A stretch of DNA of 32,756 bases from Trichloromonas sp034002365 (GTDB lineage Bacteria; Desulfobacterota; Desulfuromonadia; Desulfuromonadales; Trichloromonadaceae), in contig JAVFAR010000017.1 in assembly GCA_034002365.1 (NCBI GenBank), positions 1 through 32,756 of the forward strand, read 5' to 3'. Positions 8,104 to 15,840 of the stretch are shown in pieces. The translations under genes were made by a program, and so were the position numbers. The notes under the pieces are model-generated. The model did no database searches. It worked only from the letters and a program-made list of their open reading frames with translations, and had not been told where the DNA came from. Position 1 is the stretch's first letter; every line of letters starts with the position of its first letter.

Positions 8104-8930
8104 GCGGCCCTTTCGCCCAGGAGCGCGGCCAGCGCCTTGAGGGTCGGTTCGTGGTAGAGCAATGAGGTATGGCCGACCCCCGCCAGCTCGATGTTTTCCG
8201 CCCCTTCGAGGCGGGCGTTGGCCGGGGGCAGGACGATGTTGTCGTGGCGGCTGAACAGGGTACTCAGCCGCACCCCGGCGGGGAGGGGTGCGCCGGCCAG
8301 ACGTTGCAGCAGCTCCGATCCGGGGAGCAGGGATTTGGCCAGGGGGGAAAGGGCCAGCGCCGCCAGCTTCGAGCCGCCGTTGGGGGCGGCGAGCAGGATA
8401 CAGCGCTCGACCTTGGGTGCGCCGCCGCGCAGTTGCACATAGTTGCGGGCGATGATGCCGCCCATGGAATGGCCGACCAGATGTACCCGCTCGCAGCCGG
8501 AGGCGAGGCGCAGTTCATCCACCTTCCTGGCGACCCGTTCGGTGAGGGATTCGATATCTTTCCAGGGGGGCAGGTTAATGGCGTGCAGCGACGGGGTGCC
8601 GAGCAGGCGCAGCCGCAGGCGGAGATAGAACCAGCAGGCGCGGTTCTGGAAGAGCCCATGCAGAAAGAGGATCGGCGTGCGCTCCCGGGGGATGCGGCGG
8701 CGCCAGGGGGGAAGCCAGCCCCAGGGCAGAAGCAGGATGGTGACGGCGAGCCAGAGCGTCTCGCGGAGCATCAGGCTCAGGGCGAAGACGAGGGAAGCCG
8801 GAGCGAAACGCCGCGCCATCAGTTCCGGCCGAAGGTTGGCCTGCTCGTACCAGGCGAAGAGATGGCTGGCGAGGACGAAACCGGCGACAACGGCGAGAAA
8901 GACCAGGATCAGGGCCGAAAGAACAATCAT
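8100..8930 (-). CDS. Membrane-anchored alpha/beta hydrolase (lipase/esterase-like)
   Basis: A 276-residue hydrolase. Two hydrophobic segments (about 4-22 and 45-70) precede an alpha/beta-hydrolase domain starting at PILFLHGLFQ. The nucleophile elbow is GHSMGG with S155; likely acid and base are D230 in SRHDNIV and H254 in GVGHTSLL. This resembles bacterial EstA/LipA-like lipases tethered to the inner membrane. The ATG at 8930 is preceded by GGGAGG, but that site lies in a stem (8934-8950) that could mask it. It heads the coupled run lipase-YjbQ-DUF362-kinase. Confidence 0.82.
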   Translation of the reverse strand: MIVLSALILVFLAVVAGFVLASHLFAWYEQANLRPELMARRFAPASLVFALSLMLRETLWLAVTILLLPWGWLPPWRRRIPRERTPILFLHGLFQNRACWFYLRLRLRLLGTPSLHAINLPPWKDIESLTERVARKVDELRLASGCERVHLVGHSMGGIIARNYVQLRGGAPKVERCILLAAPNGGSKLAALALSPLAKSLLPGSELLQRLAGAPLPAGVRLSTLFSRHDNIVLPPANARLEGAENIELAGVGHTSLLYHEPTLKALAALLGERAA

Positions 8931-8933
8931 GAA

Positions 8934-8950
8934 ACCTCCCTTGAGGAGGT
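8934..8950 (-). promoter_or_regulatory. Hairpin sequestering the lipase ribosome binding site
   Basis: In the minus-strand transcript ACCTCC-TCAAG-GGAGGT forms a 6-bp stem with a 5-base loop. The 3' arm is the ribosome binding site of the lipase gene, three bases before its ATG. This could limit initiation until melted or displaced. Confidence 0.5.
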
Positions 8951-8979
8951 CCGATTATGGCATGGGCTCGGCAAAAGCG

Positions 8980-9165
8980 TCAACGCTTATGCCAGGGTCG
9001 TCCCTGGCAGAGATCGCCGATGTCATTGGTCTTGAGCCCGCACTTGGCGCAGACCGCCGCCGGCCGGGTCGAGCGGCGGTCGAGTTCCTCCATTTTCCCG
9101 GCCTGCAACAACAGGCACAGGGAGATGCGGTCGGGGAAGGGTGTTTTGGAGTCGTTTTCCGCCAT
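8980..9165 (-). CDS. Small Cys-rich protein of unknown function
   Basis: A 61-residue protein with a possible metal site formed by C39 and C42 (CAKC), C53 and perhaps H59. The N-terminal half is polar with a short hydrophobic helix. I do not recognise a family. The ATG lies 25 bases after the stop of the PEP carboxylase remnant, so both were probably one transcript. A stem (8991-9008, GCCAGGG/CCCTGGC) and a 5-bp hairpin over the stop codon may mark the 3' end. The Cys spacing and codon use argue for a real gene, but evidence is limited. Confidence 0.55.
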   Translation of the reverse strand: MAENDSKTPFPDRISLCLLLQAGKMEELDRRSTRPAAVCAKCGLKTNDIGDLCQGRPWHKR

Positions 9166-9190
9166 GAGGCTTTCTGCTCCGGTTTCGGTT

Positions 9191-10919
9191 TTAGCCGGTA
9201 TTACGCAATCCGGCGGCGATGCCGTTAATGGTCGCGGCGAGCACGCAGTCGAGCTGCTCGCTCCCCTTGCCGACCCGTTTGCGGCGCAGCAGTTCGACCT
9301 GAATCAGGCTCATGGGGTCGGCGTAGGGGTTGCGCAGGCGCAGGGAATGGGCGAGATCGGGGTCCTTTTCGAGCAGCCGCCTCTGCCCGGTGAGTTCCAG
9401 CAGCAGGCGCCGGGTGCGGCGGAATTCGTCGATGAGCATCGGCAGCACCCGCTCGCGCAGGGTGTCAAGAAGTTGCCCGGTCTGTTCCGAGGGCGGAGCG
9501 GGGGCCTTCCGGTTGGGCCGCATGCGCGGCGCCGACGGCGAGTTCGGCCAGGGCCTGGGCATGGGCCCGGGCATGCTGACGGATATCGAGAGAGTGCAAA
9601 TGGAAACCGAAGGCCGCCAACTCCCGGCGCAGGGGTTCCACCAGTTGTCGCGCCAGACGCTCGCCGCGACAGGCACGCAGGCTCGCGTTGAGCAGATCGA
9701 GGTCGGCGGCGAAGGCGGCGGCGTTCGGGTAGGCCTCGGCGTCTCCGGGCTCGGCCAGGGTCCGTTGCAGACGGTGGCGCATGAGGGTCAGCAGGCGGCG
9801 GTTGAGTTCCCCTTCGGGCAGGCTGTCGATTTCGGCCATGGCCTCGGGAAAGGCCGTCCGGTAGTTCTCCAGCGCTTCTTGCAGGGGGGCCTGGATCCCC
9901 ACCCGGTTGCCGGAGCTGGTGAGCAGTTGACGCAGCTGCTCCAGCACGTCGAGGTAGCGGGAGAGGATCTTTTCCCGGGCCAGGGACAGCGCCTCGCGGG
10001 TGCTTGCGGGGGTGACGTAGGGATTGCCGTCGCGGTCGCCGCCGATCCACGAGCCGAAGCGCAACAGGGCCGGCAGTCGCGCCGCTTCCAGGTCGGCATC
10101 GAAGACCTCGTTGAGATGACGGGTGAGCTTCTCGTAGAGGGGAGCGATGGGGGGGAAGAGGGAAGCCGAGTAATGGTCGAGCCCCATGATGATTTCGTCG
10201 CGCACCGTCGGTTGCTTGCGGCGCACCTCATCCGCCTGCCAGAGGGCGGTGATCTCGGCGAGGATCGCCTGCTGCACGGCGGCGGCGTCGACCGCGGAGA
10301 GGGGCAGCTGATCGAGTTTCGCCAACTCGGCGGCGATGCGGCGGCGTTTGAACAGGACGACCCGCCGGGCGACTTCCGTGGGATGGGCGGTGAAGACCGG
10401 GACGATTTCGATGCGGCGCAACTGGTCGAGGGTTTCCTCCAGGGTCAACCCCGCATCCTTCATGCGCTGCAGGGTGGCCTTGAAGGTGCCCGGCTTGACC
10501 GGCGCCCGGCTCACCCGGTGGGCCCGCCCCCGGCGGATGCGATGTCGGGTTTCGGCCAGGTTGGTCAGTTCGAAAAAGGTGGCGAAGGCCTTGACGATGT
10601 GATGGGCTTCCGTTTCGCTCAGCCCGGCGATAATGTCGGCGGCTTCCTGGAGCAGGACCGCTTCCGCCGCGCCGCCGGCCTGGCCGGTATCAAGGGAATT
10701 TTCCAGTTCCCGATGGCGGATGGAGAGGCGGCGCAGCTTCTCCTCGACGGCAAAGGCCTCATCCCCCTGCTGTTCGCGGATGACCGTGCCGAGGAGAAAG
10801 CCGAGGGAGCGGACATCCCGGCGCAGGGGCAGATCTTTGGTGCGCGGGTCGCTGGAGGTCAATTCGTCGAGGCGGCCGATCTGGTCCTCGCTGTACCAAT
10901 GGAGTCCGTCGGTCGGCAT
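9191..10919 (-). pseudogene. ppc: PEP carboxylase, frameshifted and internally deleted
   Basis: Residues 1-460 of the first frame match the N-terminal half of PEP carboxylase, including the catalytic TAHPTE motif, FGSWIGGDRDGNP and LDIRQHARAH. The frame then stops at 9465. The second frame resumes with PPSEQTGQLLDTLR and jumps within a few codons to the family's C-terminus (SLRLRNPYADPMSLIQVELL, then GIAAGLRNTG). The parts total about 560 residues against the usual 880-930; some 370 residues with the Lys/Arg/His active-site loops are gone. A one-base insertion in a C5 run (9500-9504 on +) would explain the frameshift. AAGGAG precedes the ATG. Loss of function is near certain if the sequence is correct. 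Confidence 0.88.
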
Positions 10920-11049
10920 GGGGTTTCTCCTTGACGGGATCGGTAACGACTGTCGCCTCAGGAATAATGCGCGGAAAAACCCGAGTTGTAAATCCTCCCC
11001 CGGGAAAGGACGGATATGCTAATCTTCCGGGGATGAAGAAAGGATTCCC

Positions 11050-11943
11050 ATGCGTGAACTGATCGAGCGTTTTGACCGTCACCTTGCCGTGGAGCGGGGC
11101 GTCTCCGAGCACACCCGGCTGGCCTACCGCCGGGACCTGCTGGCCTTTCAGGAATTTCTCGACAGCCTGCCCGTCCCTCGGGGCGAGGGTGGGGTGCGGG
11201 CCATCGATACCCTGCTCTTGCGCCGTTACCTGGCGGTGCTGCACAAAACCCACAAAAAGACGAGTATCGCCCGCCGCCTTTCGTCCCTGCGCGGCTTTTT
11301 TCGCTTTCTGCAGCGGGAAGAGGTACTTGCGGCCAATCCCGCCGAACTTGTCTCCACCCCCCGCCGGGAACAGTATCTGCCCACGGTCCTCTCCGCCGAC
11401 GAATCCTTCGCCCTGCTCGACGCCCCCCGGCGTCCGGATCTGCTCGGGCTGCGCGATCAGGCGATTCTTGAAACCCTCTATTCAAGCGGCCTGCGCGTCG
11501 GCGAACTGACCGGGCTCGATGTCGGCGCTGTCGATCTGACCGAGGGCCTGGTGCGGGTGCTCGGCAAGGGGAGCAAGGAGCGGATCGTGCCTTTGGGCGG
11601 CAAAGCCTGCCGCGCCATCCACGACTACCTGGAAGCGCGGGGGGGCGTTGCTTCCACGGACGCGCTCTTCCTCAACCGGAACGGCGGACGGCTGACGGCG
11701 CGCAGCATCCAGCGTGGGCTCAAACAGCAGTTGCTCGATGCCCGCCTGCTCAAGGATGCCACTCCCCATACCCTGCGCCATTCCTTCGCCACCCATCTGC
11801 TCGACGGCGGCGCCGACCTGCGCGCCATCCAGGAACTGCTCGGCCACGAATCCCTTTCCACCACCCAGAAATACACCCAGGTCAGCGTTGCCCGGCTGAT
11901 GGAAGTCTACGACAAGGCCCATCCCCGGGGACGGAAAAAATGA
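11050..11943 (+). CDS. xerC: Tyrosine recombinase XerC
   Basis: A 297-residue site-specific recombinase. The N-terminal SAM-like core-binding domain (1-85) is followed by the catalytic domain. The active residues are R149 (GLRVGEL), K173 (GKGSKER), H240 and R243 (HTLRHSF), H266 (LLGHESL) and the nucleophile Y275 (QKYTQV). The tail VYDKAHPRG is typical of XerC rather than XerD. It acts with XerD at dif to resolve chromosome dimers. AAAGGA lies just before the ATG. It diverges from the ppc remnant and is intact, in contrast to genes on either side. Confidence 0.9.
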   Translation: MRELIERFDRHLAVERGVSEHTRLAYRRDLLAFQEFLDSLPVPRGEGGVRAIDTLLLRRYLAVLHKTHKKTSIARRLSSLRGFFRFLQREEVLAANPAELVSTPRREQYLPTVLSADESFALLDAPRRPDLLGLRDQAILETLYSSGLRVGELTGLDVGAVDLTEGLVRVLGKGSKERIVPLGGKACRAIHDYLEARGGVASTDALFLNRNGGRLTARSIQRGLKQQLLDARLLKDATPHTLRHSFATHLLDGGADLRAIQELLGHESLSTTQKYTQVSVARLMEVYDKAHPRGRKK

Positions 11944-11963
11944 CCAAAAAGGTCTTAATTGTC

Positions 11964-11991
11964 TTGACTCCCGACGACGCCTTGCTAGAAT
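11964..11991 (+). promoter_or_regulatory. Sigma-70 promoter of the peroxiredoxin gene
   Basis: TTGACT (11964-11969, 5 of 6), a 16-base spacer and TAGAAT (11986-11991, 5 of 6) lie right after xerC and about 35 bases before the peroxiredoxin start. This is the best sigma-70 match in the window. Confidence 0.65.
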
Positions 11992-12025
11992 CATGACGTT
12001 TCTTCAACACACCTTCAAAGGAGTC

Positions 12026-12638
12026 ATGACAATGAGTGTTCTGGCCGGAAAAAAAGCCCCGAGTTTACCGCCGCCGCGGTGATGGCCGACGGCAGCATCA
12101 ACGAGCGTTTCGCCCTGACCGATTATGCCGGGAAAGATGTCGTCCTCTTCTTTTATCCTCTCGATTTCACCTTTGTCTGCCCCACCGAACTGATCGCCTT
12201 CAGCCGTCGCATCCAGGAATTCGAGGAGCGGGGCGTGCAGGTCATCGGCTGCTCCATCGATTCCCAGTACACCCATGTCGCCTGGCGCAACACCCCGGTT
12301 GCGGAAGGCGGTATCGGTCCTGTCGCCTATCCCCTGGCGGCCGACGTCAAGCACGAGATCTGCCGCGCCTATGACGTGGAATTCGACGAGGCCGGGGTCG
12401 CCTTCCGCGGATCCTTCCTCATCGATTGCGGCGGCATCGTCCGGCATCAGGTGGTCAACGATCTTCCTTTGGGGCGCAATGTCGACGAGATGCTGCGCAT
12501 GATCGGCGCCCTGCAGTTTACCGAGAAGCACGGTGAGGTCTGGTCTGCCCTGCGGGCTGGAACAAGGGGGATAAAGGAATGAAGGCGGACAAGCAGGGGG
12601 CCGCTTTCTACCTGGCGGCGGAAGCGGACAATCTGTAA
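12026..12638 (+). pseudogene. 2-Cys peroxiredoxin (AhpC/TSA), two frameshifts
   Basis: The start is clear: AAAGGAG, then MTMSVLAGKKAP from 12026. The frame is lost at the C4 run 12057-12060; adding one C restores EFTAAAVMADG and the long open frame from 12061. The peroxidatic Cys motif FTFVCPTE is intact. Near the end GGTCT is duplicated in tandem (12537-12546). Removing one copy restores HGEVCPAGWNKGDKGMK, the resolving-Cys motif, and a stop at 12638. As written, initiation at the proper start gives only about 18 codons, and the resolving Cys is out of frame. Promoter, ribosome binding site and terminator are all good, so damage is recent or an artefact. Confidence 0.85.
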
Positions 12639-12660
12639 ATCATCCTTCACCATGTAACAA

Positions 12661-12691
12661 AAAAAGCGGCCTCTCATCGGGCCGCTTTTTT
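12661..12691. terminator. Bidirectional Rho-independent terminator
   Basis: AAAAAGCGGCC (12661-12671) pairs with GGCCGCTTTTT (12680-12690) around an 8-base loop, with T runs in both directions. It ends the peroxiredoxin transcript and can act on the convergent ompA transcript. Confidence 0.9.
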
Positions 12692-12708
12692 ATGGGGATT
12701 TACGGATC

Positions 12709-12747
12709 AAAAAAGGGGGGGTGGAATCTGTGCGATTCCCACCCCCC
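12709..12747 (-). terminator. Terminator of the OmpA-family gene
   Basis: In the minus-strand transcript, a GC-rich stem with one bulged C (arms 12716-12728 and 12734-12747) is followed by six U (A6 at 12709-12714 on +). It lies 25 bases after the ompA-family stop codon. Confidence 0.8.
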
Positions 12748-12771
12748 TTGGGTCAAGCAGGTGTCACAGGG

Positions 12772-14169
12772 TTACTCGGCAGGAATAACCGTGCAGCAGA
12801 TGACTTCGACGCGGCGGTTCTGCTGGCGGCCGGCGTCGGTGTCGTTGGAAGCGACGGGCTGGCTTTCGCCGTAACCCCGGGCAACCAGTTTGTTGGCGCT
12901 GATGCCGAACTTGTTGACGAGGTACTTGCGTACGTTCTCAGCGCGGCGCTGGGACAGCTTCTTGTTGTAGGCATCGCTGCCCTTGCTGTCGGTATGGCCG
13001 GCGACCAGAATCTGGTTGGCCGGATATTTATTGATGAAGTCGGCGGCTTCCTGGAGTTTGCCGTGGTACATCGGGCGAACGTCGGCTTTGTCGAAGTCGA
13101 ATTCGATCTGCATGGTGAAGCTCACCGGGCAGCCTTTTTCGTCAACCACGACACCACGGGGGGTGCCGGGGCACTTGTCGAGGTAGTCGGGCACGCCGTC
13201 GCCGTCGCTGTCCACCGGGCAGCCTTTTTCGTCAACCACGACACCACGGGGGGTGCCGGGGCACTTGTCGAGGTAGTCGGGCACGCCGTCGCCGTCGCTG
13301 TCCACCGGGCAGCCGTCGGCGTCAACCACAACGCCTTTGGGAGTGTCCGGGCACTTGTCGAGGTCGTCGGCAACGCCGTCGCCGTCGGCATCGCCGACAG
13401 TCGGGCAGCCGTTGGCATCAACCGCGACGCCGCGCGGGGTGCCGGGACACTTGTCGAGGTAGTCGGGTACGCCGTCGCCATCGCTGTCCACCGGGCAGCC
13501 GTCGGCGTCAACCACAACACCTCTGGGGGTGTCGGGGCACTTGTCGAGGTCGTCGGTCACGCCGTCGCCGTCGCTGTCGCGAGGAGCGGGAGCAGCGCTC
13601 TCGCCACCGATCTGGAAGTGCAGGCCGGCGGTGTAGAGCAGGTTGTTGTTGGTGTGGTTGCCTTCGTCGAGGCCCTGGTCAAAAGCGATGAAGTGGCGGG
13701 CGTCGACGCGGAAAGCGACGTGCTCGCTGACGAAGTACTTGACGCCGACGCCGTAGTTGGCACCGAAGGTGTCGTCAAGGCGGCCGACTTCAGGATTCAG
13801 CGCGATGTTGCCGGCACCGACGGCGATGTAGGGAACCAGCGCGTTTTCCGGCATGAAGTGGTAGAGGCCTTCCAGGCGGTAGAGCAGGCCTTCGACTTCC
13901 GTGGCCTGGCCCTGGTTGTTGCGGCCGTCAAAGTCGTCGATGTAGTTGACGGCGGCTTCGAGGCTGAAGCTCTTGGTCAGGTTGTAGCCGAGACCGACAC
14001 CGAAGGTGGAGGTGTTGTCATCTTCGAAATTCTGGTCGCCTTCGAAGAGATAACCGCCGTACATCGGCGAGATGGTAAAGGCGCCGGCGCGGTTCTCGGC
14101 CATTGCCGCGCCTGCGGTCAGGCCGACAGCGAGCAGCCCAACCAGAAGTTTGTACAGCATGTGTTTCAT
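12772..14169 (-). CDS. OmpA-family protein with TSP3 calcium-binding repeats
   Basis: A 465-residue outer-membrane protein. A signal peptide (about 1-24, ending AAMA) is followed by an eight-stranded OmpA-like barrel (to about 195), five TSP3 repeats of about 30 residues (D-x-DGDGV-x-D-x-x-D-x-CP, Ca-binding type) and a C-terminal OmpA peptidoglycan-binding domain with HTDSKGSDAYNKKLSQRRA. It links outer membrane and cell wall. I start at ATG 14169 because GGAGGA lies four bases upstream; an upstream start would spoil the signal peptide. Two of the repeats are identical at DNA level. Confidence 0.92.
   Translation of the reverse strand: MKHMLYKLLVGLLAVGLTAGAAMAENRAGAFTISPMYGGYLFEGDQNFEDDNTSTFGVGLGYNLTKSFSLEAAVNYIDDFDGRNNQGQATEVEGLLYRLEGLYHFMPENALVPYIAVGAGNIALNPEVGRLDDTFGANYGVGVKYFVSEHVAFRVDARHFIAFDQGLDEGNHTNNNLLYTAGLHFQIGGESAAPAPRDSDGDGVTDDLDKCPDTPRGVVVDADGCPVDSDGDGVPDYLDKCPGTPRGVAVDANGCPTVGDADGDGVADDLDKCPDTPKGVVVDADGCPVDSDGDGVPDYLDKCPGTPRGVVVDEKGCPVDSDGDGVPDYLDKCPGTPRGVVVDEKGCPVSFTMQIEFDFDKADVRPMYHGKLQEAADFINKYPANQILVAGHTDSKGSDAYNKKLSQRRAENVRKYLVNKFGISANKLVARGYGESQPVASNDTDAGRQQNRRVEVICCTVIPAE
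13124..13303. repeat. Perfect 90-bp tandem duplication inside the OmpA-family gene
   Basis: 13124-13213 and 13214-13303 are identical and encode the last two TSP3 repeats. The other three repeats diverge, so this copy is recent. The 90-bp unit keeps the frame, so repeat number can change without breaking the protein. Confidence 0.92.
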
Positions 14170-14225
14170 TTGATCCTCCGTGCAAAGCAGTTTAGTCAAT
14201 CTCCCCTTAGGTGGGAACCGGCGAA

Positions 14226-14253
14226 ATCATATCAAGGTTATTAGAATTTGCAA
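14226..14253 (-). promoter_or_regulatory. Sigma-70 promoter of the OmpA-family gene
   Basis: On the minus strand TTGCAA (14253-14248), a 16-base spacer and TATGAT (14231-14226; 5 of 6) lie about 57 bases before the ATG. The -10 is strong and the -35 fair. Confidence 0.5.
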
Positions 14254-14962
14254 GCGGATAGATTTTGTCTGAAGAAATGTTTAAGGAGAATTCCCCCGCC
14301 GTCGCCGCCGGAGCCGAATTCGCTATGTTGGACAACCATCCGAATTATCGAAGTATTTCTTTTTGGAGAAGCCCCTCGGTTGATACTCCAGAAGAGTTCC
14401 AGGGAAAGATTGTCGCCCAGAGAGATGCGTAGCAGCGGGCGCAGCAGAAAAGAGTCGTCCCGCAGATTCCAGATGCCGAGGGCGCCGAGGGTGACCAGGG
14501 GATGGAGGTCGTGGGAGATGGAAGCGAGCAGGTCGCGTCCACGCAGGTTGCCGCCCAGGGCGAGCAGATCGACCCCGGCCAGGTTCGCTTCGCCGTGCAG
14601 CAGATAAGAGTTGTTTTCCTTTTGACGGCCGAAAACCGCGACGGCGCCGATTTCCCCGCCACGGCCGAAGAAACGGCCGTCGCGCAGGGTGTCGATCCCC
14701 GGACGCACATCCGTATCGAGAGCATCGGGAGCGAAGGGGGCGATGATGTCGAGGGGGGAGGCGAGGGCAATGCGCCCGAAACCGATGGCTTGGCGGCCGA
14801 TGTTCCAGGCGAAACCGGAGTGCGGTCCCGAGAGGTTGAGGCGGTCGATTTCCCCCCGCTGACTGAACCGGCGCTCTTGCCGGCGCCGATGTTCAGATCG
14901 ATATCGGCCAAGGCAACCACCTGCTGACTGCCGAGGGGGTATATTTTACTGACTTTGTTCAG
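14241..14962 (-). pseudogene. Outer-membrane beta-barrel protein remnant
   Basis: Two overlapping frames together read as a barrel protein. The first has KIYPLGSQQVVALADIDLNIGAGKSA, given here in two parts: KIYPLGSQQVVALAD and IDLNIGAGKSA. After a one-base slip near 14865 the second frame continues with GEIDRLNLSGPHSGFAW, IGRQAIGFGRIALASP and LHPLVTLGALGIWNLRD. It has no signal peptide or good start codon, and its about 235 residues are short for a porin-like protein. The first frame begins inside the end of the LolA-like remnant. I cannot name the family with certainty; related proteins occur in Geobacter-like genomes as uncharacterised outer-membrane proteins. The 3' end overlaps the ompA promoter. 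Confidence 0.6.
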
Positions 14963-15305
14963 TTACCGGGTTTAGAGCCTCGTCGTAATAATCGACCCGC
15001 AGGGGAAGTTTACGGGCCTTTTCGATTTCGTAGACCAGCTTGCCCCAGACCACCGCCGCCTCCGGCTTGGGCAGGCATTCGATGCGCCAGCTGGTCGCCG
15101 TCTCCTCCAGCAATGCGAAGGTGTAATCCTCATCCACCTGGCTGCCCTTGACCAGGTCGTCGTTGGTGATGTGGCCGCCCATCCAGGAACCGCCCATCAT
15201 CGACGGCGGAATCTTGATGACCCGGCCGACCTTGGGCAGGTAATTCCATACCTCCTTGCCCGTTCTGACAATAATTGTGCTATAAGGAATGCGGTCGGCA
15301 TCTGC
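14946..15305 (-). pseudogene. LolA-like outer-membrane lipoprotein-sorting protein, 5' truncated
   Basis: The open frame reads DADRIPYSTIIVRTGKEVW, then YLPKVGRVIKIPPSMMGGS, WMGGHITNDDLVKGS and a C-terminal KLPLRVDYYDEALNP. This is the C-terminal half of the LolA-like (outer membrane lipoprotein-sorting, DUF4292-like) family, about 120 of the usual 240-260 residues. Upstream of about 15305 the frame becomes low-complexity Pro/Arg/Ser and runs straight into the terminator of the next gene. No promoter or signal peptide is left. If translated at all, it would start at an internal ATG (15200), losing more of the domain. Confidence 0.7.
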
Positions 15306-15349
15306 CGGGGGTCGGGGGGAAGACCGGGGAGGGGCGGAAGAAAAGAAAA

Positions 15350-15375
15350 GGGCCGGATCGCGAAGGATCCGGCCC
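15350..15375 (-). terminator. Terminator of the small gene at 15396-15701
   Basis: A perfect 10-bp stem, GGGCCGGATC (15350-15359) with GATCCGGCCC (15366-15375), has a 6-base loop and is followed on the minus strand by TTTTCTTTTCTT. It lies about 20 bases after the stop codon. Confidence 0.85.
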
Positions 15376-15395
15376 CGTCTGAAGAGGAGGGCGGT

Positions 15396-15701
15396 TCAGC
15401 AGGGGGTGTTGGTCAGCAGTTGCAGGGCGATTTCCTCGGCCCAGTCGTCCAGGGCCATATCCGCCGGCGGGGACAGCGGCTCGGCCTCGGGAGCGTGCTC
15501 CCGCAGCCAGGCGTTGAGCGCCTCCAGGGCCTGGGCGATGCGCTCATCCCCCCGTTCCGTTGCCGTCTGCACGGGAGCCCAGGAAAAGGGTTGGACGCTG
15601 CTGAAACAGGCGTCGAAAAATTCGTCCAGCAACGCGTTGGCCTGGGGGTCATCCTTGACTCGGCGGCTCATTTCCATCAGCGGCCAGTGACAGCTGCCCA
15701 T
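15396..15701 (-). CDS. Conserved-looking small protein of unknown function
   Basis: A 101-residue acidic, helix-rich protein, without signal peptide or membrane segment. W and C residues are scattered (GSCHWP near the start, NTPC at the very end). I do not recognise a family. A strong AAGGAGGGAATC ribosome binding site precedes the ATG, and a good terminator follows, so it is a monocistronic real gene. It is transcribed divergently from the XRE/S24-like repressor across an AT-rich region with palindromes, which suggests it is a target of that repressor. Confidence 0.65.
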   Translation of the reverse strand: MGSCHWPLMEMSRRVKDDPQANALLDEFFDACFSSVQPFSWAPVQTATERGDERIAQALEALNAWLREHAPEAEPLSPPADMALDDWAEEIALQLLTNTPC

Positions 15702-15717
15702 GATTCCCTCCTTCGAT

Positions 15718-15734
15718 ATATTTCTGAGAAATAT
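15718..15734. promoter_or_regulatory. Palindromic candidate operator (left)
   Basis: ATATTTCT-G-AGAAATAT is a perfect 17-bp palindrome, lying 16 bases upstream of the start codon of the minus-strand gene, next to its ribosome binding site. It shares the ATAT-CT/AG-ATAT layout with the site at 15841-15855. Confidence 0.5.
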
Positions 15735-15739
15735 TATTC

Positions 15740-15768
15740 TTGCGGCTCGAATTATCCGGTGTTAAACT
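15740..15768 (+). promoter_or_regulatory. Possible sigma-70 promoter for the XRE/S24-like gene
   Basis: TTGCGG (15740-15745), a 17-base spacer and TAAACT (15763-15768), each 4 of 6 to consensus. It would give a leader of about 80 bases. Confidence 0.35.
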
Positions 15769-15785
15769 GTCATTTCTTAACATGA

Positions 15786-15814
15786 TTTTTACCGGAAAAG
15801 CTTTTTCTGTCAAG
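15786..15814 (-). promoter_or_regulatory. Sigma-70 promoter for the divergent small gene
   Basis: On the minus strand a perfect TTGACA (15814-15809), a 17-base spacer and TAAAAA (15791-15786, 4 of 6) drive toward the gene at 15701, with the left palindrome inside the 5' leader. Confidence 0.45.
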
Positions 15815-15840
15815 ACGTAAAAATCTCAATAAAATATTTT

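Noticed and set aside
9330..10934. 534-codon plus-strand open frame opposite ppc
   Set aside because: It is antisense to clear PEP carboxylase sequence and shows no family signature.
10920..11049. Divergent promoters between ppc and xerC
   Set aside because: TTGACG and TTGTAA boxes are visible, but no -10 element lies at an acceptable spacing.
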